Assembly: GCA_963585895.1 (NCBI GenBank)
Contig: CAUZXS010002526.1
Span: forward strand, 26,683-90,682
Source: Sepioteuthis lessoniana
Lineage: Eukaryota > Mollusca > Cephalopoda > Myopsida > Loliginidae
Direction: 5' to 3'
DNA length: 64,000 bases
The translations under genes and the position numbers were made by a program. Below, one piece after another: positions 41,906 through 53,349 of this stretch. Position 1 is the first letter of the stretch, and each line of letters starts with the position of its first letter. The notes under the pieces are model-generated. The model saw nothing but the letters and a program-made list of their open reading frames with translations. It was not told where the DNA came from and made no database searches.

Positions 41906-43400
41906 TTTTGTATTTGGTTTATCACTGCTTTTTTGAAGGTTTCTTGGAAACATATGGCAGTATGTTTAAGTTTAGCTAACAGAAGCTGCTCATTGTAATT
42001 TGCTTTGTAGCTATGGCAGTTCCATAGGATAATTTTATGAGTCATACTTTTTCATTTTTGTTGTGTGTTTGATGTTAATTTTGTTTTGGTTTTTATATTT
42101 TGTTTTTTCATTTTGCTGGATTCGGTGATTTCCATTGTTTCTAGGCTTTTTGATCTGATTTAGTTGTGGCTTTTTGAATATTTAGGATTTTTCTGTTTTA
42201 AGGGGCTTTCTTGGTTTTTTGTTTCCATTAGTTCAAATTTGTTTTCTGTTTCTATTAACAAGATTCTTGATCTATGTTTGCTAAATCCCTTCTTCCAAGG
42301 ACATCTTTCTTTTGGGGGTTAGGGTTGTTATACAATTTTTTTGGTGGGGGGATCTATTGGGTTTGGTAGTAATAGTATGGATGCTTGGGCTTTGTTTTTG
42401 TTTGGTTTGAGTCTTCATTTGATTTGATTTTTAGTTTTCAGTTTCGTTAATTTGATGTTGGAGGTTTTTCTTTGGATCTGGCTCAGCATGGGGCTTGGTT
42501 GTCAAGTTGGTCAAGGTCCCCTTAGTAATTCTATTAGTGTTATAAGTTCTTTTATTAGATTTATCATCTTGTAGTGGATCATTCCTTGATTTTGAGTTGA
42601 GTTGTTTGTGAGTTTGGCTATATTTGCATAAGTTGTCGTGACCACAGAATTTTTGACTAACTTCCTTGCTTCCAGGTTTGATATATTTTTTGTGTGTTTT
42701 ACTTGCAATGTTCTTTTTTCTTTTTTCCATATTTCACATACTTTTGAGTTAGCTGCATGATTTTGTTTTTAGTTTATGCACTTTTGTGATTCTTTACAGT
42801 AGTTTATTTCAATTTCTCTAGTCTGGAACATTTTTCTTTGTGGTGCCCAAATTTTTGACAGTTGTGGCATCTCAGTGGGTTTGGTATGTATATCTCAACT
42901 TTGGTTTTTGTGTACCTTATTTTTATTTTGGTAGAAGGTTTTGGGGTATTAAAACTAAGAATATACGTGTTTGTTAAGATTGATTATTTTTCTTAATGGA
43001 AATTCTTTGGGCATCAATGACGCCATGTTTGTGGAAGTTAGTTTTTATTTCACTTAGAGTGCAGTGGGAGAGGTCTGGACATCTCACTACACCCTTTGAC
43101 GAGTTCAGCAAGTTGTGGAGGTAGGCTTTTATTTTAAGGTTATAGAAGTATTTTTATTCAAGTAAAAGTTCTGAAAAGATTTTCTTTGGTACTTCTACCA
43201 GTAAGGTATTGTTAATTAGTTCTTTGACAAATTTAGATTTTATTAGAGAATTGAGTTTTTCAATAATAAAGGGAGACAACTTAGTAATTGGGGTATCCTC
43301 CAATGACTCCAGTATTATAAATTTGGGGAAAAGGGTCTGATCAGAGCATATTGACACTTTAAGGTTTGAGATTTTTCACTTTTTTTTTTTTTGTATCCAT
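41880..43400 (-). pseudogene. LINE 5' region: ORF1 with CCHC knuckle and ORF2 endonuclease start
   Basis: On the minus strand the order is ORF1, then ORF2 start. The ORF1 region (43357-43154) has LSPFIIEKLNSLI and NNTLLVEVPKK segments. A CCHC zinc knuckle RCHNCQKFGHHKEKCSRL lies near 42865-42812, then a lysine/asparagine-rich tail (42730-42431). ORF2 begins MTHKIILWNCHSYKANY at 42045 and reaches TAICFQETF, which is the first block of an APE-type endonuclease in jockey/I-like LINEs. It is cut off at about 41895 by the plus-strand LINE. The protein would bind RNA (ORF1) and nick target DNA (ORF2). Confidence 0.7.
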
Positions 43401-43849
43401 GGGGATTTTAGACGAGTTCACTGACTGTGCTCATCACCCACAATGGAGCCTTATAAAGAGAAATGTCATGGGGGAAACCCAGTTGCCTTGGAAAATTAGG
43501 GCTACACATTCAGTATACTCACACTGAGGAAAGGGACCCACAATTTGAGATCTCTAGATTTTCATTTCCAAAATGACTTCTCACCTAGTGATAGAAGGGA
43601 AAACATAGGTTTTTCTTCAGTAATATCGACCCTATAGCCACCAATTACTGATTTGGAAAACTACAAAATTATTTTATAAGCTTCTAACGGAGGGTTTATG
43701 TGACCAACTGATTGATCGGATCAGGCCTCTCTGACCGCCCATCTAGCCCAGTAAGGGCCAAAGTGAAATGTTGCTAATCATGTGGCCACTGAGGCATCTG
43801 GGTTTCAGACTACTCATTCACCTGAGTCTTGTCCTAAAGCATCATGGGT

Positions 43850-44050
43850 CACCACCCACAGCCAACAGGTGTACTCCTTGATGGAGGGATCTTACCCATC
43901 TACAGAGGTGCAGTCGGTGTATTCTATAACCCCTAATGACAGGGTGGATTAATAATTTGTTTGCACACAATGAAGTGGTAAAAAGTACTATTATTTAATA
44001 CCAACAATTCAATTTGACATCATTTATTTGTTTACACAAAATTAAATGAT
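43850..44050 (+). repeat. repeat R2, rearranged partial copy
   Basis: GATCTTACCCATCTACAGAGG, GCAGTCGGTGTATTCTATAAC matches the R2 3' end. It is followed by TTTGCACACAATGAAG and ACATCATTTATTTGTTTACACA, which resemble the R2 5' part of the next copy. Confidence 0.6.
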
Positions 44051-45214
44051 CAAACAGTTCTATTTACGACACAATGGCCACCCAGGGTTTCAAGGCCTAA
44101 GAAAAACATTATTAATAGAATCAAATACTTGGATTTCGTCACTAGGACAAAAATGGTTTAAAAGGATTTTTATGATGACAGGTCTCTGGTTGTCATTAGC
44201 CAAAAATAATAAAATTTTTATGTCAACAGAACTGGGTTTTGTCTTGGTGAAAAATGGCTCAAGAGAATTTTTATGTCTGACAGATCAGATAACAAAGATT
44301 AATGAGTTAATCTTCTGACCTACACAAATTCTGGGGGTTAAGAGATATATTGATAAGTAGGTCTGAGGGGACGGGCTTGAATGGCCTTCTGATTGAAAGA
44401 AGTTAGATAATTTTCTTGTACTTGAAAAATCACAGGAGTCTGCAAAATCCTGATTAATGAAAATCAGTTAGGGTTTGTCATTTTGGATGTATTCTCCTCA
44501 CCCTCTCAGACACTACCCCGATCTAGGGTGGAATATTATTTAAAACCATTGGAGTTTTCGAAAGAACACTCAAGAGCCAGTGTCTAGATCAACCTACGTC
44601 ACTTGAGTCCTTTGTCCCCACAGAAAGACAGAGGGAGAAATAGGAAAAACTTAATTCTGCTACACAGTGAACCCCAATGAAACCAAGTATTTACCTGCAA
44701 CAAATTTTAACCCCTGATACTTATTGTTAGCTTTGAAACCTATTCCTTGTGCTAGAATAGTATCAGAAGAGGTGATACTAAGAATTTTTTCTGACTTTGT
44801 GGAAGTTAAAAATTCAACGTAATTGTGTTGACTACACCCTGGACAGGCCACAGCCTTTGCATGTTATATGAACCTTGTAACTTATGGTTCAAAGTATTGT
44901 AATAATCAGGTTTATAAAATACGATTTTGATGTTAAAGGAGAGTTTGTTCTTTGTTGAAGAATTTTCTTTTATCACTTCTTTCACAGCTGACAGATATTC
45001 TCAGCATGACCGACTTCCACTGTTTGACCTTTCTACCTGAGTTCAAATTCACATGGCAGGTAGAGGGTTAATTACAGGTTGACCTTCAACCCAGTGAGGC
45101 AGGGACAGTGGGGAGATTGCTGACACCAGTGTTTGACCAGAAAATGGCCTTCTGGTTGACATTGAGACAACAACAGCGACGCAGTCGCAACCACAGGTGA
45201 GATGTGGGAGGTGT

Positions 45215-45510
45215 AGTAGTATATATTTCTAACTATTCAATTTAGCATGTCATTTGTTTGCACATAATTTAAATGTCAAAGTTCTGTTTGACCCATTGAT
45301 AGGACCCTATCAGGTGCTACCACTCCAAGCCAAAGTGGACCTGGGAGCAATGGTAATAAAAGGCTACTCAGCATTCCCCAAACGTCCAGCATTACTGGAG
45401 CCTCACCATCAGATTGTTTAGTGTCATATCCAGGACACTCATAGGGGTGTCTTACCCCTCTGCAGAGATACAGTCAGTGTATTCTGCAGCCCCAGCTGAC
45501 TGGACTTGGC
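45215..45510 (+). repeat. repeat R2, copy with complete 3' end
   Basis: TTTGACCCATTGATAGGACCC, GTGCTACCACTCCAAGCC, GGACCTGGGAGCAATGGTAA, CACCATCAGATTGTTTAGTG and GCAGCCCCAGCTGACTGG. This and 49845-50075 are the best-preserved copies and define the consensus. Confidence 0.85.
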
Positions 45511-46129
45511 TTATCTCTGGGAATGAAACATGTTTGTATATGCCTAGCTGATGACTAGCAAAGTCCAGCAGGGTTCAAGCCTTGGCTCGTGCCCGACCTT
45601 CTCCTCCCCTAATCCCCACTTTAAGCTGAACTTGTGCCAAGTCAAAGGCAGAGACAAATAAAGCGTAGCTTGCAAGAGGAATAGAAAACACAGAAAAAAG
45701 AAACAGAACCACTTCAAAGTAATAATTTAAGAGATATGATCTCAGAGCCAAGAGAATTGGTGAGATTAGGTCAAAGTGTATACAAATTTCCCTAAATCCA
45801 GCCACACAATAAAAGAGCTTGAGTGGCAGAACGAAACAGTTTTTATTGCTTTGAATTTGTTTGTGGGAGGTAGCTGAAGTGTTGTTGCAGATTTCAGAGT
45901 TGGAATTTTTCATTTTTTCACTTGAAATTGATTAACTGGATTAATTTTCCAATAGAAGGCAGGTGGAGGATGAACTTCACATATGGGTGATGAGAGAGAT
46001 AACCACTGACAGAACAATTGGGAGTATTTCATGATGTCCTTATTTCACAAGTAGCCCTTTTGTAGGGATGGCACTGCTTTACCTACATGGGAAAGGGTCT
46101 AGAAAAGGTGACATAAAAAATCCTTACTC

Positions 46130-46275
46130 ATATATGTTCCTGTTATTAGGTGTGAATGACTAGGTATCCAATACCCAGCTATAGGTAAAATAGTCGGGTA
46201 GATTGGCCTCTCTAGCTTTGGTAGAGCAACCAGTATAGAAAAAGAGAAAACTGAATTCAAAATCTGAGGAGTATT
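46130..46275 (-). repeat. repeat R3, partial copy
   Basis: AGTCGGGTAGATTGGCCTCTC, TTGGTAGAGCAACCAGTAT and ACTGAATTCAAA resemble the other R3 reverse copies. Confidence 0.5.
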
Positions 46276-46849
46276 GTTTGGGAGAATCTGTAGCACATTG
46301 GTGTAGCATTCTTCTGTTATCAGCTTATCCAAGAAATGTAGCTAGTCCTACACAAACCTTCACCACTATAAATAAATCCCTTGTTTAGCAAGTGCAACAG
46401 TTCATATTTTTAAGTGAACTGTTGGGGCCTCATACATTAAGATTGATGGGAAAGTCTATTATATGAATGCATAACTGTGGGCAGTGCCAATGTTTTAGGT
46501 GTTAGACTTGACAAGTTGTTTTCTATACTATATATATGGAAGTAAATCTGACAATATAGAGAAAATTGATAAACAAGGTAATCCAAGAAGAATTATTGTG
46601 AAAGAAAGTCAGTTGACACTATAATGTTTTGGTTCTAATGAACCATCCTCAGGACTAGGAAGTATGATATCTAGTGATATTGAATCACTGATGGATATAT
46701 ATACTGTACATGAATAAAGCTTCTTAAATGTAGATAAAGAAAAAATTATTATTGGGACCATGAATCAGTTCCTGCTGATTTTTCATGTAAAGTAATGTTT
46801 TATTTCCAAAAATTAGTAAGAAACATGTAACTGAAAGCATTGTCCATTG

Positions 46850-47110
46850 CTAGCCACTACACCCACCCACCACCCTATCTTTCTGGCAGCATTTGAATTA
46901 TATGTTGGTAAAACAAAACATCTTTTGAGGCAAACTGCAAGTCAATACATTTTTTGCTTCTTCATATGAATGAAAGTGCTGCTCAGCCAGGCCATGTGCT
47001 ATCGATTGAAACAAATGATAATCGGAGGGAGCAATGTCTAGTGAATATGGTGGATGGGGTAGGACTACCAATAAAGCATTTTGCAACATGTGGCCTAGTG
47101 TTGTCATGTT
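46850..47110 (-). pseudogene. mariner-type transposase fragment (family 3)
   Basis: Minus strand from 47107: LPHPPYSLDIAPSDYHLF, the block containing the third catalytic Asp of a DD34D transposase, then HFHSYEEAKNVL. After a frameshift near 46935 it continues with a FASKDVLFY-like and MLPER-like end and a stop. The wording differs from the other two mariner families here. The right edge is cut at about 47110 by an R2 repeat, and no terminal repeats are seen. Confidence 0.8.
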
Positions 47111-47117
47111 GCAAAAT

Positions 47118-47455
47118 CACTTAGACAGGACCCTAACAGGTACTACCACTCCAAATCAGAGTGGACCTGGGAGTAATGATAATGAAAGGGTACTCCACAC
47201 TCCAAAGAACTCGAGCCACACCATAAGATGTAGTTTAGCGTCATACTCAGAACACTCCTATTTGGTGGTGGGGGTTTTGCTCTACTGCAGGCAATACAGT
47301 CAGTGTATTCTAAACCCTCTGCACTAAGCCTGGATCAAACTCAGAGAGTAGACCTTGGTATATATGGCAACAAAGAGATAATGCCACACTCCCAAGAGTA
47401 CCAGAACTGGGGCCTCACCACTGGATACATTTTAATGTGGGACCCAGGACACCCA
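47118..47455 (+). repeat. repeat R2, copy plus partial duplicate
   Basis: GACAGGACCCTAACAGG, GTGGACCTGGGAGTAATG, AGATGTAGTTTAGCGTCATAC and ATACAGTCAGTGTATTCTA. A second, partial R2 (GGCAACAAAGAGATAATGCC to GGACCCAGGACACCC) follows at 47340-47455. Confidence 0.8.
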
Positions 47456-47529
47456 AGAAAGAGATTGTGTATTCTCAACAAGTAAAAATAAATCTATAAG
47501 CAAAATTGAAGAATTCATTTTTTTCTTAC

Positions 47530-47702
47530 CGATATCTTCTTTGTTGCCACTTTTGGGAATAAAGAAACTTCGGGTGAATTCATAACCACCAAAGAAAAAG
47601 AAGTAACCAGGCATTTCTCGCAACATTGTACTTGTTAAACCTTTGTATAAACCTTGTATACCTTCCTTCTGAAGTATTTCTCGAGTCACATCAAAAGGTC
47701 CA
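47530..47702 (-). CDS. mitochondrial ornithine-type carrier, internal exon
   Basis: A 173-bp exon, phase 1 at both ends, encoding [40 protein letters not shown] and [14 protein letters not shown]. This is the second half of carrier repeat 2: matrix helix, then the fourth transmembrane helix with the [15 protein letters not shown] block that is typical of SLC25A15-like ornithine carriers, and the [FY][DE]xx[RK] gate motif YEFTR. Acceptor TTTAG at 47704-47703; donor GTAAGA at 47529. No upstream exon could be found between here and 64000, so the N-terminal half of the roughly 300-residue protein is not in view. Purifying selection is suggested by the intact frame over three exons. Confidence 0.93.
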
Positions 47703-48394
47703 CTAAAAGAAATTGGTAAAAAAGATTATTATTATTAATGAGAAAAATTAACAATATCTAATGTATTTCTTATTCAGTTTGTAAAATTTAGATGCGAGTT
47801 AATGAAACATTTTATGTAACCAAATATCACAGACTATTTTATACAGATCTAGATTCTCTGTTAAGCAAGGCCTTGTATTTATCCACTTTCTGAATGTAAC
47901 AGTACATCAATTTTTGGTTGGTTGGTGTAGAGTTGCAGGCATCTTGAGGAAAATGAGCAGAATAAAGAAACAAAGTTGAGGTCATATCAGGAAAGGAAAT
48001 GTCAGACACATGGTCACAGAAAAATCTCACTCAGTTTATTGCCAATGTTACAAATTCCCACTGGACTCGTCTCAAAAAACAGGCAGAAGTGAAATGTTAT
48101 TTTCAAGACAATTAAGAAAAGAGCTATTCTTCAACATATTGAAGCCTACTTTCAATGAGGAGAGGGGTGGTTTTTACTTAACCCTTAAATTTAGGTCATT
48201 ATTTGTTGCTTTCCCAGTAACTGATAGCTCTTTTCAAAAATCCTCAAGTCTTGTAAGCATCTACAGTGAGAGTTTGTGTAATTAATCTTTAGTTGTCAGT
48301 CACACAGCTGGGCACAAGAGTGGCTGGTAGTGAGAAGTGGCTTTTGTTTGGATATTTAATACTGAAGTCAATCATTTTTTTTTGCAAGAAATTA
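47703..48394. other. probable upstream intron, no exon found
   Basis: AT-rich; the open frame 48010-48285 has no domain. Confidence 0.45.
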
Positions 48395-48665
48395 CATAGT
48401 TAATATTAATATTCATTTGTGAACAATTATAGCTTCAAGTAACTATTTTTAATACAATTTGAACACAGTTGTATGATTTCAAGTATTCCTATCTAATGCT
48501 AACAGTTTTCAAAGTTCTATTTGACCCATAGATAGAACCCCAACAAGACCTATGAGAGTAATTGAGTGTAACAACAAAGAAGTGACTTAATCATACTTCC
48601 CAGAGCTTCAGAACTGGAGTCTCACCACTTGATATGATTTAGTATCATATCCATGATAGAATTTG
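48395..48665 (+). repeat. repeat R2, copy
   Basis: TTCATTTGTGAACAATTATAG, AGTATTCCTATCTAATGCTA, TTTGACCCATAGATAGAACCC and GATTTAGTATCATATCCATGA. Confidence 0.8.
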
Positions 48666-49239
48666 TTTTTTTAGGGCGAAGTCTCGGGAATCAAGAATTT
48701 ACCAGGCCTTGTCCCTTTGGGTGCATAAGGGTTGCAACGTGATGGAGGGATGGTTTTTGGGAACTGAATTTTTGAGATTTTGGGCTTTATACCATGTGGG
48801 TTTCTTAGCATCATCTACATATATTTCCTCAACCTCTATGCCACTGGCATATGACACAATGTCAATTTTTAATTGGATCGGATAGTAAGGCTCCAGTCTT
48901 GGAATTGAAGAATGTTGATTACTCCTTCATTAGATAGGGTCAAATAGTACAGTTCAATTTTTTTATTATTGGTTATTTTAAACTGTACCACAGTACGCAA
49001 GTTATATGTATTAGATAGGAATATTTGATAAATAGAATCACTATAGTTGAATAGCAATGCTTAAAACCATTTAATTGTGTGCAAACAAATGAATTCTAAA
49101 TCGATAAAAATAAAGTTACCTATATATATATATATACACACACACACAAACAGGATTTGGCATCAAATAACCAAGATTTATGTGATTAACCCAAAGAATC
49201 TGACTTAAGTGGAGTACAGCTGGTTTGAGTTTAACTTCT
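48666..49239. other. no gene recognised
   Basis: Contains a short TA/CA run at 49122-49149. Confidence 0.5.
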
Positions 49240-49430
49240 CCTAGACTGGTTGCCATACTAAAGCAACATAGTTCAGTTTAGTCTCCTATATACTCATAAC
49301 TGGTGAAGAGCGAGAAGAGATGGATTCTTGTCTTTCCAAAGAGCATTAGTATAAGCATTAAGAGAGATGCCAAGTCTTATCCAGGATTTGTACTTGACAA
49401 TAACTGTTACACCATGTGCCTCCACATCCT
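49240..49430 (+). repeat. repeat R3, forward copy
   Basis: Reference copy: CTAGACTGGTTGCCATACTAAA, TACTCATAACTGGTGAAGAG, CATTAGTATAAGCATTAAGAG and TAACTGTTACACCATGTGCCTC. Possibly another SINE or MITE. Confidence 0.65.
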
Positions 49431-49844
49431 TGTATTACAGAAAAAACATAATAGAAATTATTCCCAAACTTGATAACAAATCCCATGTGTAAAGTAGACA
49501 AACTGTAATGTATGACTTGGGTACAGAGACAGGTAAAGAAGTTTGACTCTCAAGAATTGACAGATGGCTGAGAAACCAAAGGTTTTGAACCAGTGTGTGA
49601 ATGGAATGAAATTGGAAATTTGGAATCACACACTGATTGACTGACCAAAGGAAGTCAGAAGGCAGAAAAGATAAAAGTCTGTTTTTTTTTAGTTGCAGTT
49701 TTTTGAGAATACAGCCAGACATGTTTTGAGGGTTTTAATGTTTAGTTTGGTTTTATAGCATATCAACCATTGTAGGTTATTTAATGCCAAAACCATTTTT
49801 ATACATAAAAACAGTTCCATTTAAAACAATTCAGTTTAGCATAA

Positions 49845-50075
49845 GTACACAGTTTAGTTCTATTTGACTCATAGATAGTCAGATGCTACCATACTGAGCC
49901 AGATTGGACCTGGGAGTGATGGCAATAAAGGGGTACTCTGCATTCCCCAAAGCTCCAGCATTACTGGAACCTCAGATTGTTTACTGTCATATCCAGGACA
50001 CTCACTGGAGGAGTCTTATCCCTCTACACAGATGCAGGTGGTATATTCAGTAGCCCCAGTTGACTGGGCCATTTT
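49845..50075 (+). repeat. repeat R2, copy
   Basis: TTTGACTCATAGATAGTCAG, GATTGGACCTGGGAGTGATGG, CATTCCCCAAAGCTCCAGC, CATATCCAGGACACTCACTGG and CCCCAGTTGACTGGGC. Confidence 0.85.
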
Positions 50076-50568
50076 AATGTTTAGGAACCCTTTTTAAGGA
50101 AAATAAAAAGGATGTAAAGGGTTTTCTCCTTATGAATTTATGAAATGATAAGTTGTGAACCTACTGAAAAGAGTTCTTGTGACAGTACAATGATTAGCTC
50201 AGTTAAGGCATGTGTGTGTGTGTGTGTGTACATATATATGTATAAAATTTTTTTTCTCTTTTTGTTGGTCCTAAGTGAGAAAAGTAAATATTTCAAAATG
50301 AATAGGTCCACAAAGAGATTTATATCTTTTTAAAAATTATTTATTTAGTTCTTAGTACATGTCCACTATGTTGCTTTCTTTCTTTAGAGAACCTTTAGGT
50401 GTGGTATTAAGTTTATATAGAGGTCACAGTTTGAATGGGCTGGTTGTTTCTTTTAATTTCCTGATAGATTCCTTGTAGGGGTTGGTTCTTTCTTTCTCTT
50501 TCCTTTCTATTTCTCAGAGTGTGTTTCCTGTTCTCTTTTGTGAGTACCTTATTTTATTCCCTAATTAA
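50076..50568. other. no gene recognised
   Basis: Contains a short GT run at 50208-50229 and pyrimidine-rich stretches; nothing coding. Confidence 0.5.
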
Positions 50569-50808
50569 GTGAAGTTGGCGACCGTAGTCAAGGATGACCT
50601 GAAGGATCCCCTTTTGATAGCTACTACACCAAGGTGTAGGGGAAGGCATAACTCCTTTCCCAGGATTGACCCACTTAACCCTATAATGCCAAGTGTTGAG
50701 CAAGGAGGCATCAAGTACCATTTATTGAGTCTTTGGTATGACTACCTGGGATGGAACCCAGGTCTCCTGAGCCATTGGTGAACACTCTAACCATTATGCC
50801 AATGTCTG
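50569..50808 (-). repeat. SINE-1, full copy
   Basis: Reverse orientation: tail AGTTGGCGACCG, body, box B complement GGATGGAACCC near 50751 and head complement CATTATGCCAATG. Confidence 0.85.
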
Positions 50809-52293
50809 GTATTCCCTAATTAGTCGTTGATATTTGATATGTTAATCCAAACCTGGCTCAGTGCAAGTGAGTGTACTCATACAAGATATAGAATTAAGAC
50901 AGTTTGCAGTATGTTTACCTTTATAATTCGCCGTGACTCCGAGGGAAGTGACGTAGGTCGTTTCTCATTAGCCAATACCATTTTAAAAACTCATTAGCAG
51001 TAGCATTTAATTTTTTCTTTTGTGTGTTTTTGCATGCTGGGCGTATTTTTACTGCAGGATCGCCGGCTGGAACAAAAGTTTCGGTAGGGTCACTTGGGAG
51101 AGCAAGTATGATGTTGGAAGACCTGAAACTTGTAAGGACCCCAAGAACATCACTGACGAGGCGATTCTGTGCACTTTTTTAAGTGTTTGACTACAATTTT
51201 AAGTGTTTGACTACAATTTAAAGGATTTTTGTTGATTTACACTGGGTCGTTGTTGGTTTGTGTGTATAGTTGATATGCTATAAAGTTTATTGTTTATTTA
51301 TTTTTTTGTTGTTAATGTATAGATAACACTTTTCTTTATCTTTGGAATTTAATTAAAATGAGATAGATAACTGTGTAATGATAAAAGCCATTGTTATGAT
51401 AACATGAAGTAATATGTAAAAAGAAAAAATTCATTATACAGAAATCCAAAAATATCCATAATTTTCTATCTTCTAGCTTAGGTAGAAGATCATTTATGTG
51501 TCTACTTCAATTTACTTTTAGGAAATACTGAATGTGATCATGAAAAATGTACAGCAATATTATGTTTTAAAATCACATAATCATTTAGATATTGCTGTAA
51601 AAAAAAAAAAAAAAAAAAATTAACTATACAGGGCATTTAAAAAATTGATATATTTTCGTAATCTAATTACTAATGATTTCAAATTTTAATGTGTAGAAAC
51701 TAAAAAGGCTATATTTATATGCTTTCTTTCCAGGTATAGAAATGACATTCAATGGCAAAGAAAATATGTCTTCTAAACATAGAATTCTGAGTTGCTTCAA
51801 CACATGCTGTTAAAATTTGAAACCATTTAAATAAGAACTGCTCAAGTTATTAGATTATAAAATACCAATTTTTCTGAAACACCTTGTACATCTCAAATGA
51901 TATCAAAATTTTAGAAACATCATGTATTTTTCAATGAATCAAGACACAAGAACACTCACAAAAGAAACTTAAAATTTCTCCAAAGATTCAGAAGCAAGCT
52001 TTTGGTCACTGATTTGAGAAAGTAGTCACAGAAAAATAACTATAGATAGAAAGCATTAGATAATAATAAATATTCAATATGAATGAATGAATAATAATTT
52101 AAATAATTTCCATGTATAGTTGTATTAAGTTAGTCTGGTTAGACTCCCATTGTAACCTAAAAGTTATCATGGTTAGGTCTATATTAACAGAGCTATGAAA
52201 AATAAATGAATAAAAGAGGATAGCCATGAAGAATAGAACAAAATTGAGTCACAGAAGTACTGTTTGAAAAGTGAATTAATGAAATCAAGTTTC
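50809..52293. other. no gene recognised
   Basis: A slightly GC-richer patch (50930-51175) includes short open stretches without recognisable domains. A poly-A run lies at 51599-51620. Confidence 0.5.
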
Positions 52294-52388
52294 ATTGGCC
52301 TAATGATTAGAGTGTTCACCAATGGTTCAGGAGACTAGGGTTCAATCCTAGGACGAGTCATACCAAAGACTCAAAAAATGATACTTGA
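52294..52388 (+). repeat. SINE-1, left half, interrupted
   Basis: Head ATTGGCCTAATGATTAGAGTG, box B GGTTCAATCC near 52340, body CTCAAAAAATGATACTTG. The SINE stops at ACTTG and resumes with ACTTG at 56288-56292 after the copia-like element. Confidence 0.9.
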
Positions 52389-52546
52389 AAGAAATACACA
52401 AGAATGGATTGAAGCAAGAGATTTATTCAACCTGCGTGGTTAGCATGGTAGAAACTTCGACAACAAAGATGGCCGTGACTACATGCGAGTTCTCAGATGT
52501 TCACGTCTAAACAGTGTAAGGGAGAGAACCCTTACTAACCTTAACA
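52386..52546 (-). repeat. 3' LTR of the copia-like element B
   Basis: 161 bp, matching 56099-56288 (TGAAAGAAATACACAA start, CTTAACA end), with an internal deletion of about 30 bp relative to it. Confidence 0.85.
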
Positions 52547-52647
52547 AATCTCGTAAATAACTTTTTTTTTAATTAACTAAATTAACTAGGATAGGTGTAT
52601 TTAAATAAATAAGAAAGGAAGGAAATTAAAATAAATAGTTCATAAAA

Positions 52648-53343
52648 TCATGGAGTTGATTGTTCTTGTACATCAATCATGCCTTGCTGTAATATGCTTC
52701 TTAGGAATAGAGGTGATGCGCCCCTTTCAGTTAGGCAGTCTGCCAATTGCATTTTATCCTTACACGATCGGAACTCCTTTATCTGTCCATCAGCCATCAA
52801 TTCCTTGATTCCACTGATTTCAATTCTAAGTCGTTTCTCTTTAACTGATTTGGATGATTTTACCGCCTCAAAGAGAGATTTGCAGTCTGTGATGCATATT
52901 ATAGGCAGTTCATGTGGATCTGGTTTACCCGTAGTGAGTTCAGAAAACAGTGTGGAAATAAAGATTGCTATGCCAATTGCTTCAGACATTGAGATAGTTT
53001 CCGCAGCCAGGGTGCTATGCACAATGTGTCGGATCTTCTTTGAACTCCACCAAATTGAGAATTTACCAGATTCCCCTACAAGTAGGATTATATAGCCTCC
53101 CTGACTACCCCCATCAAGTAGATTACCAATGGCAGCATCACTAAATACCATCAGGTGTAGTTCCTCATCTCTTCCAAGGGGTTGGAATTTTAGTGATAGC
53201 TCAGATGATTTGGCTCTGGCAATGACTTTGTTTACCTGTAGTAAATCATACACAGTGCCATTTTTAATGCTTGTTGCTAATACACAGGTATCGAACAGCA
53301 AGTCTGGCCAGCTCTGGTATGCTAGCCATAAGAGCTGTCCCAC
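52648..53343 (-). pseudogene. copia-like RT end and RNase H
   Basis: A 231-codon open stretch. It begins with QLLWLAYQSWPDLLF, the connection region after RT, and runs into RNase H: MVFSDAAIG (first Asp), the STLAAETISMSEAIG helix (Glu) and ICITDCKSLFEAV (second Asp), ending in QLADCLTERGAS. All RNase H acidic residues are visible. A second open stretch (53592-53350) upstream carries a late part of RT. The family enzyme degrades the RNA strand during cDNA synthesis. Confidence 0.8.
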
Positions 53344-53349
53344 CTTTGA

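Larger units (their letters stand above)
39494..47529 (-). other. intron of the carrier gene (8036 bp)
   Basis: Bounded by GT (47529-47528 on the minus strand) and AG (39495-39494). It contains a plus-strand LINE fragment, a minus-strand LINE 5' region, several R2 repeats and a mariner fragment. Stretches 39500-40330, 43400-43850, 44060-45215 and 45511-46850 hold nothing I can name. Confidence 0.85.

Noticed and set aside
44046..44318. Open frame of 90 codons with an internal near-repeat (LGQKWFKRIF and LVKNGSREFL)
   Set aside because: Internal duplication is visible at DNA level, but there is no start context, domain or match, and it lies in an intron on the opposite strand.
46500..46760. 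Possible Penelope-type 3' end (GAACCATCCTCAGGA wording)
   Set aside because: Too short and without adjacent coding to assign.
50930..51175. GC-richer patch, tested as an upstream exon of the carrier gene
   Set aside because: No frame shows carrier repeat motifs and splice sites do not fit.
52383..52388. A clean 5-bp target duplication for copia-like element B
   Set aside because: ACTTG occurs on both sides but overlaps the expected TG and CA ends of the LTR, so the exact duplication cannot be fixed from this sequence alone.
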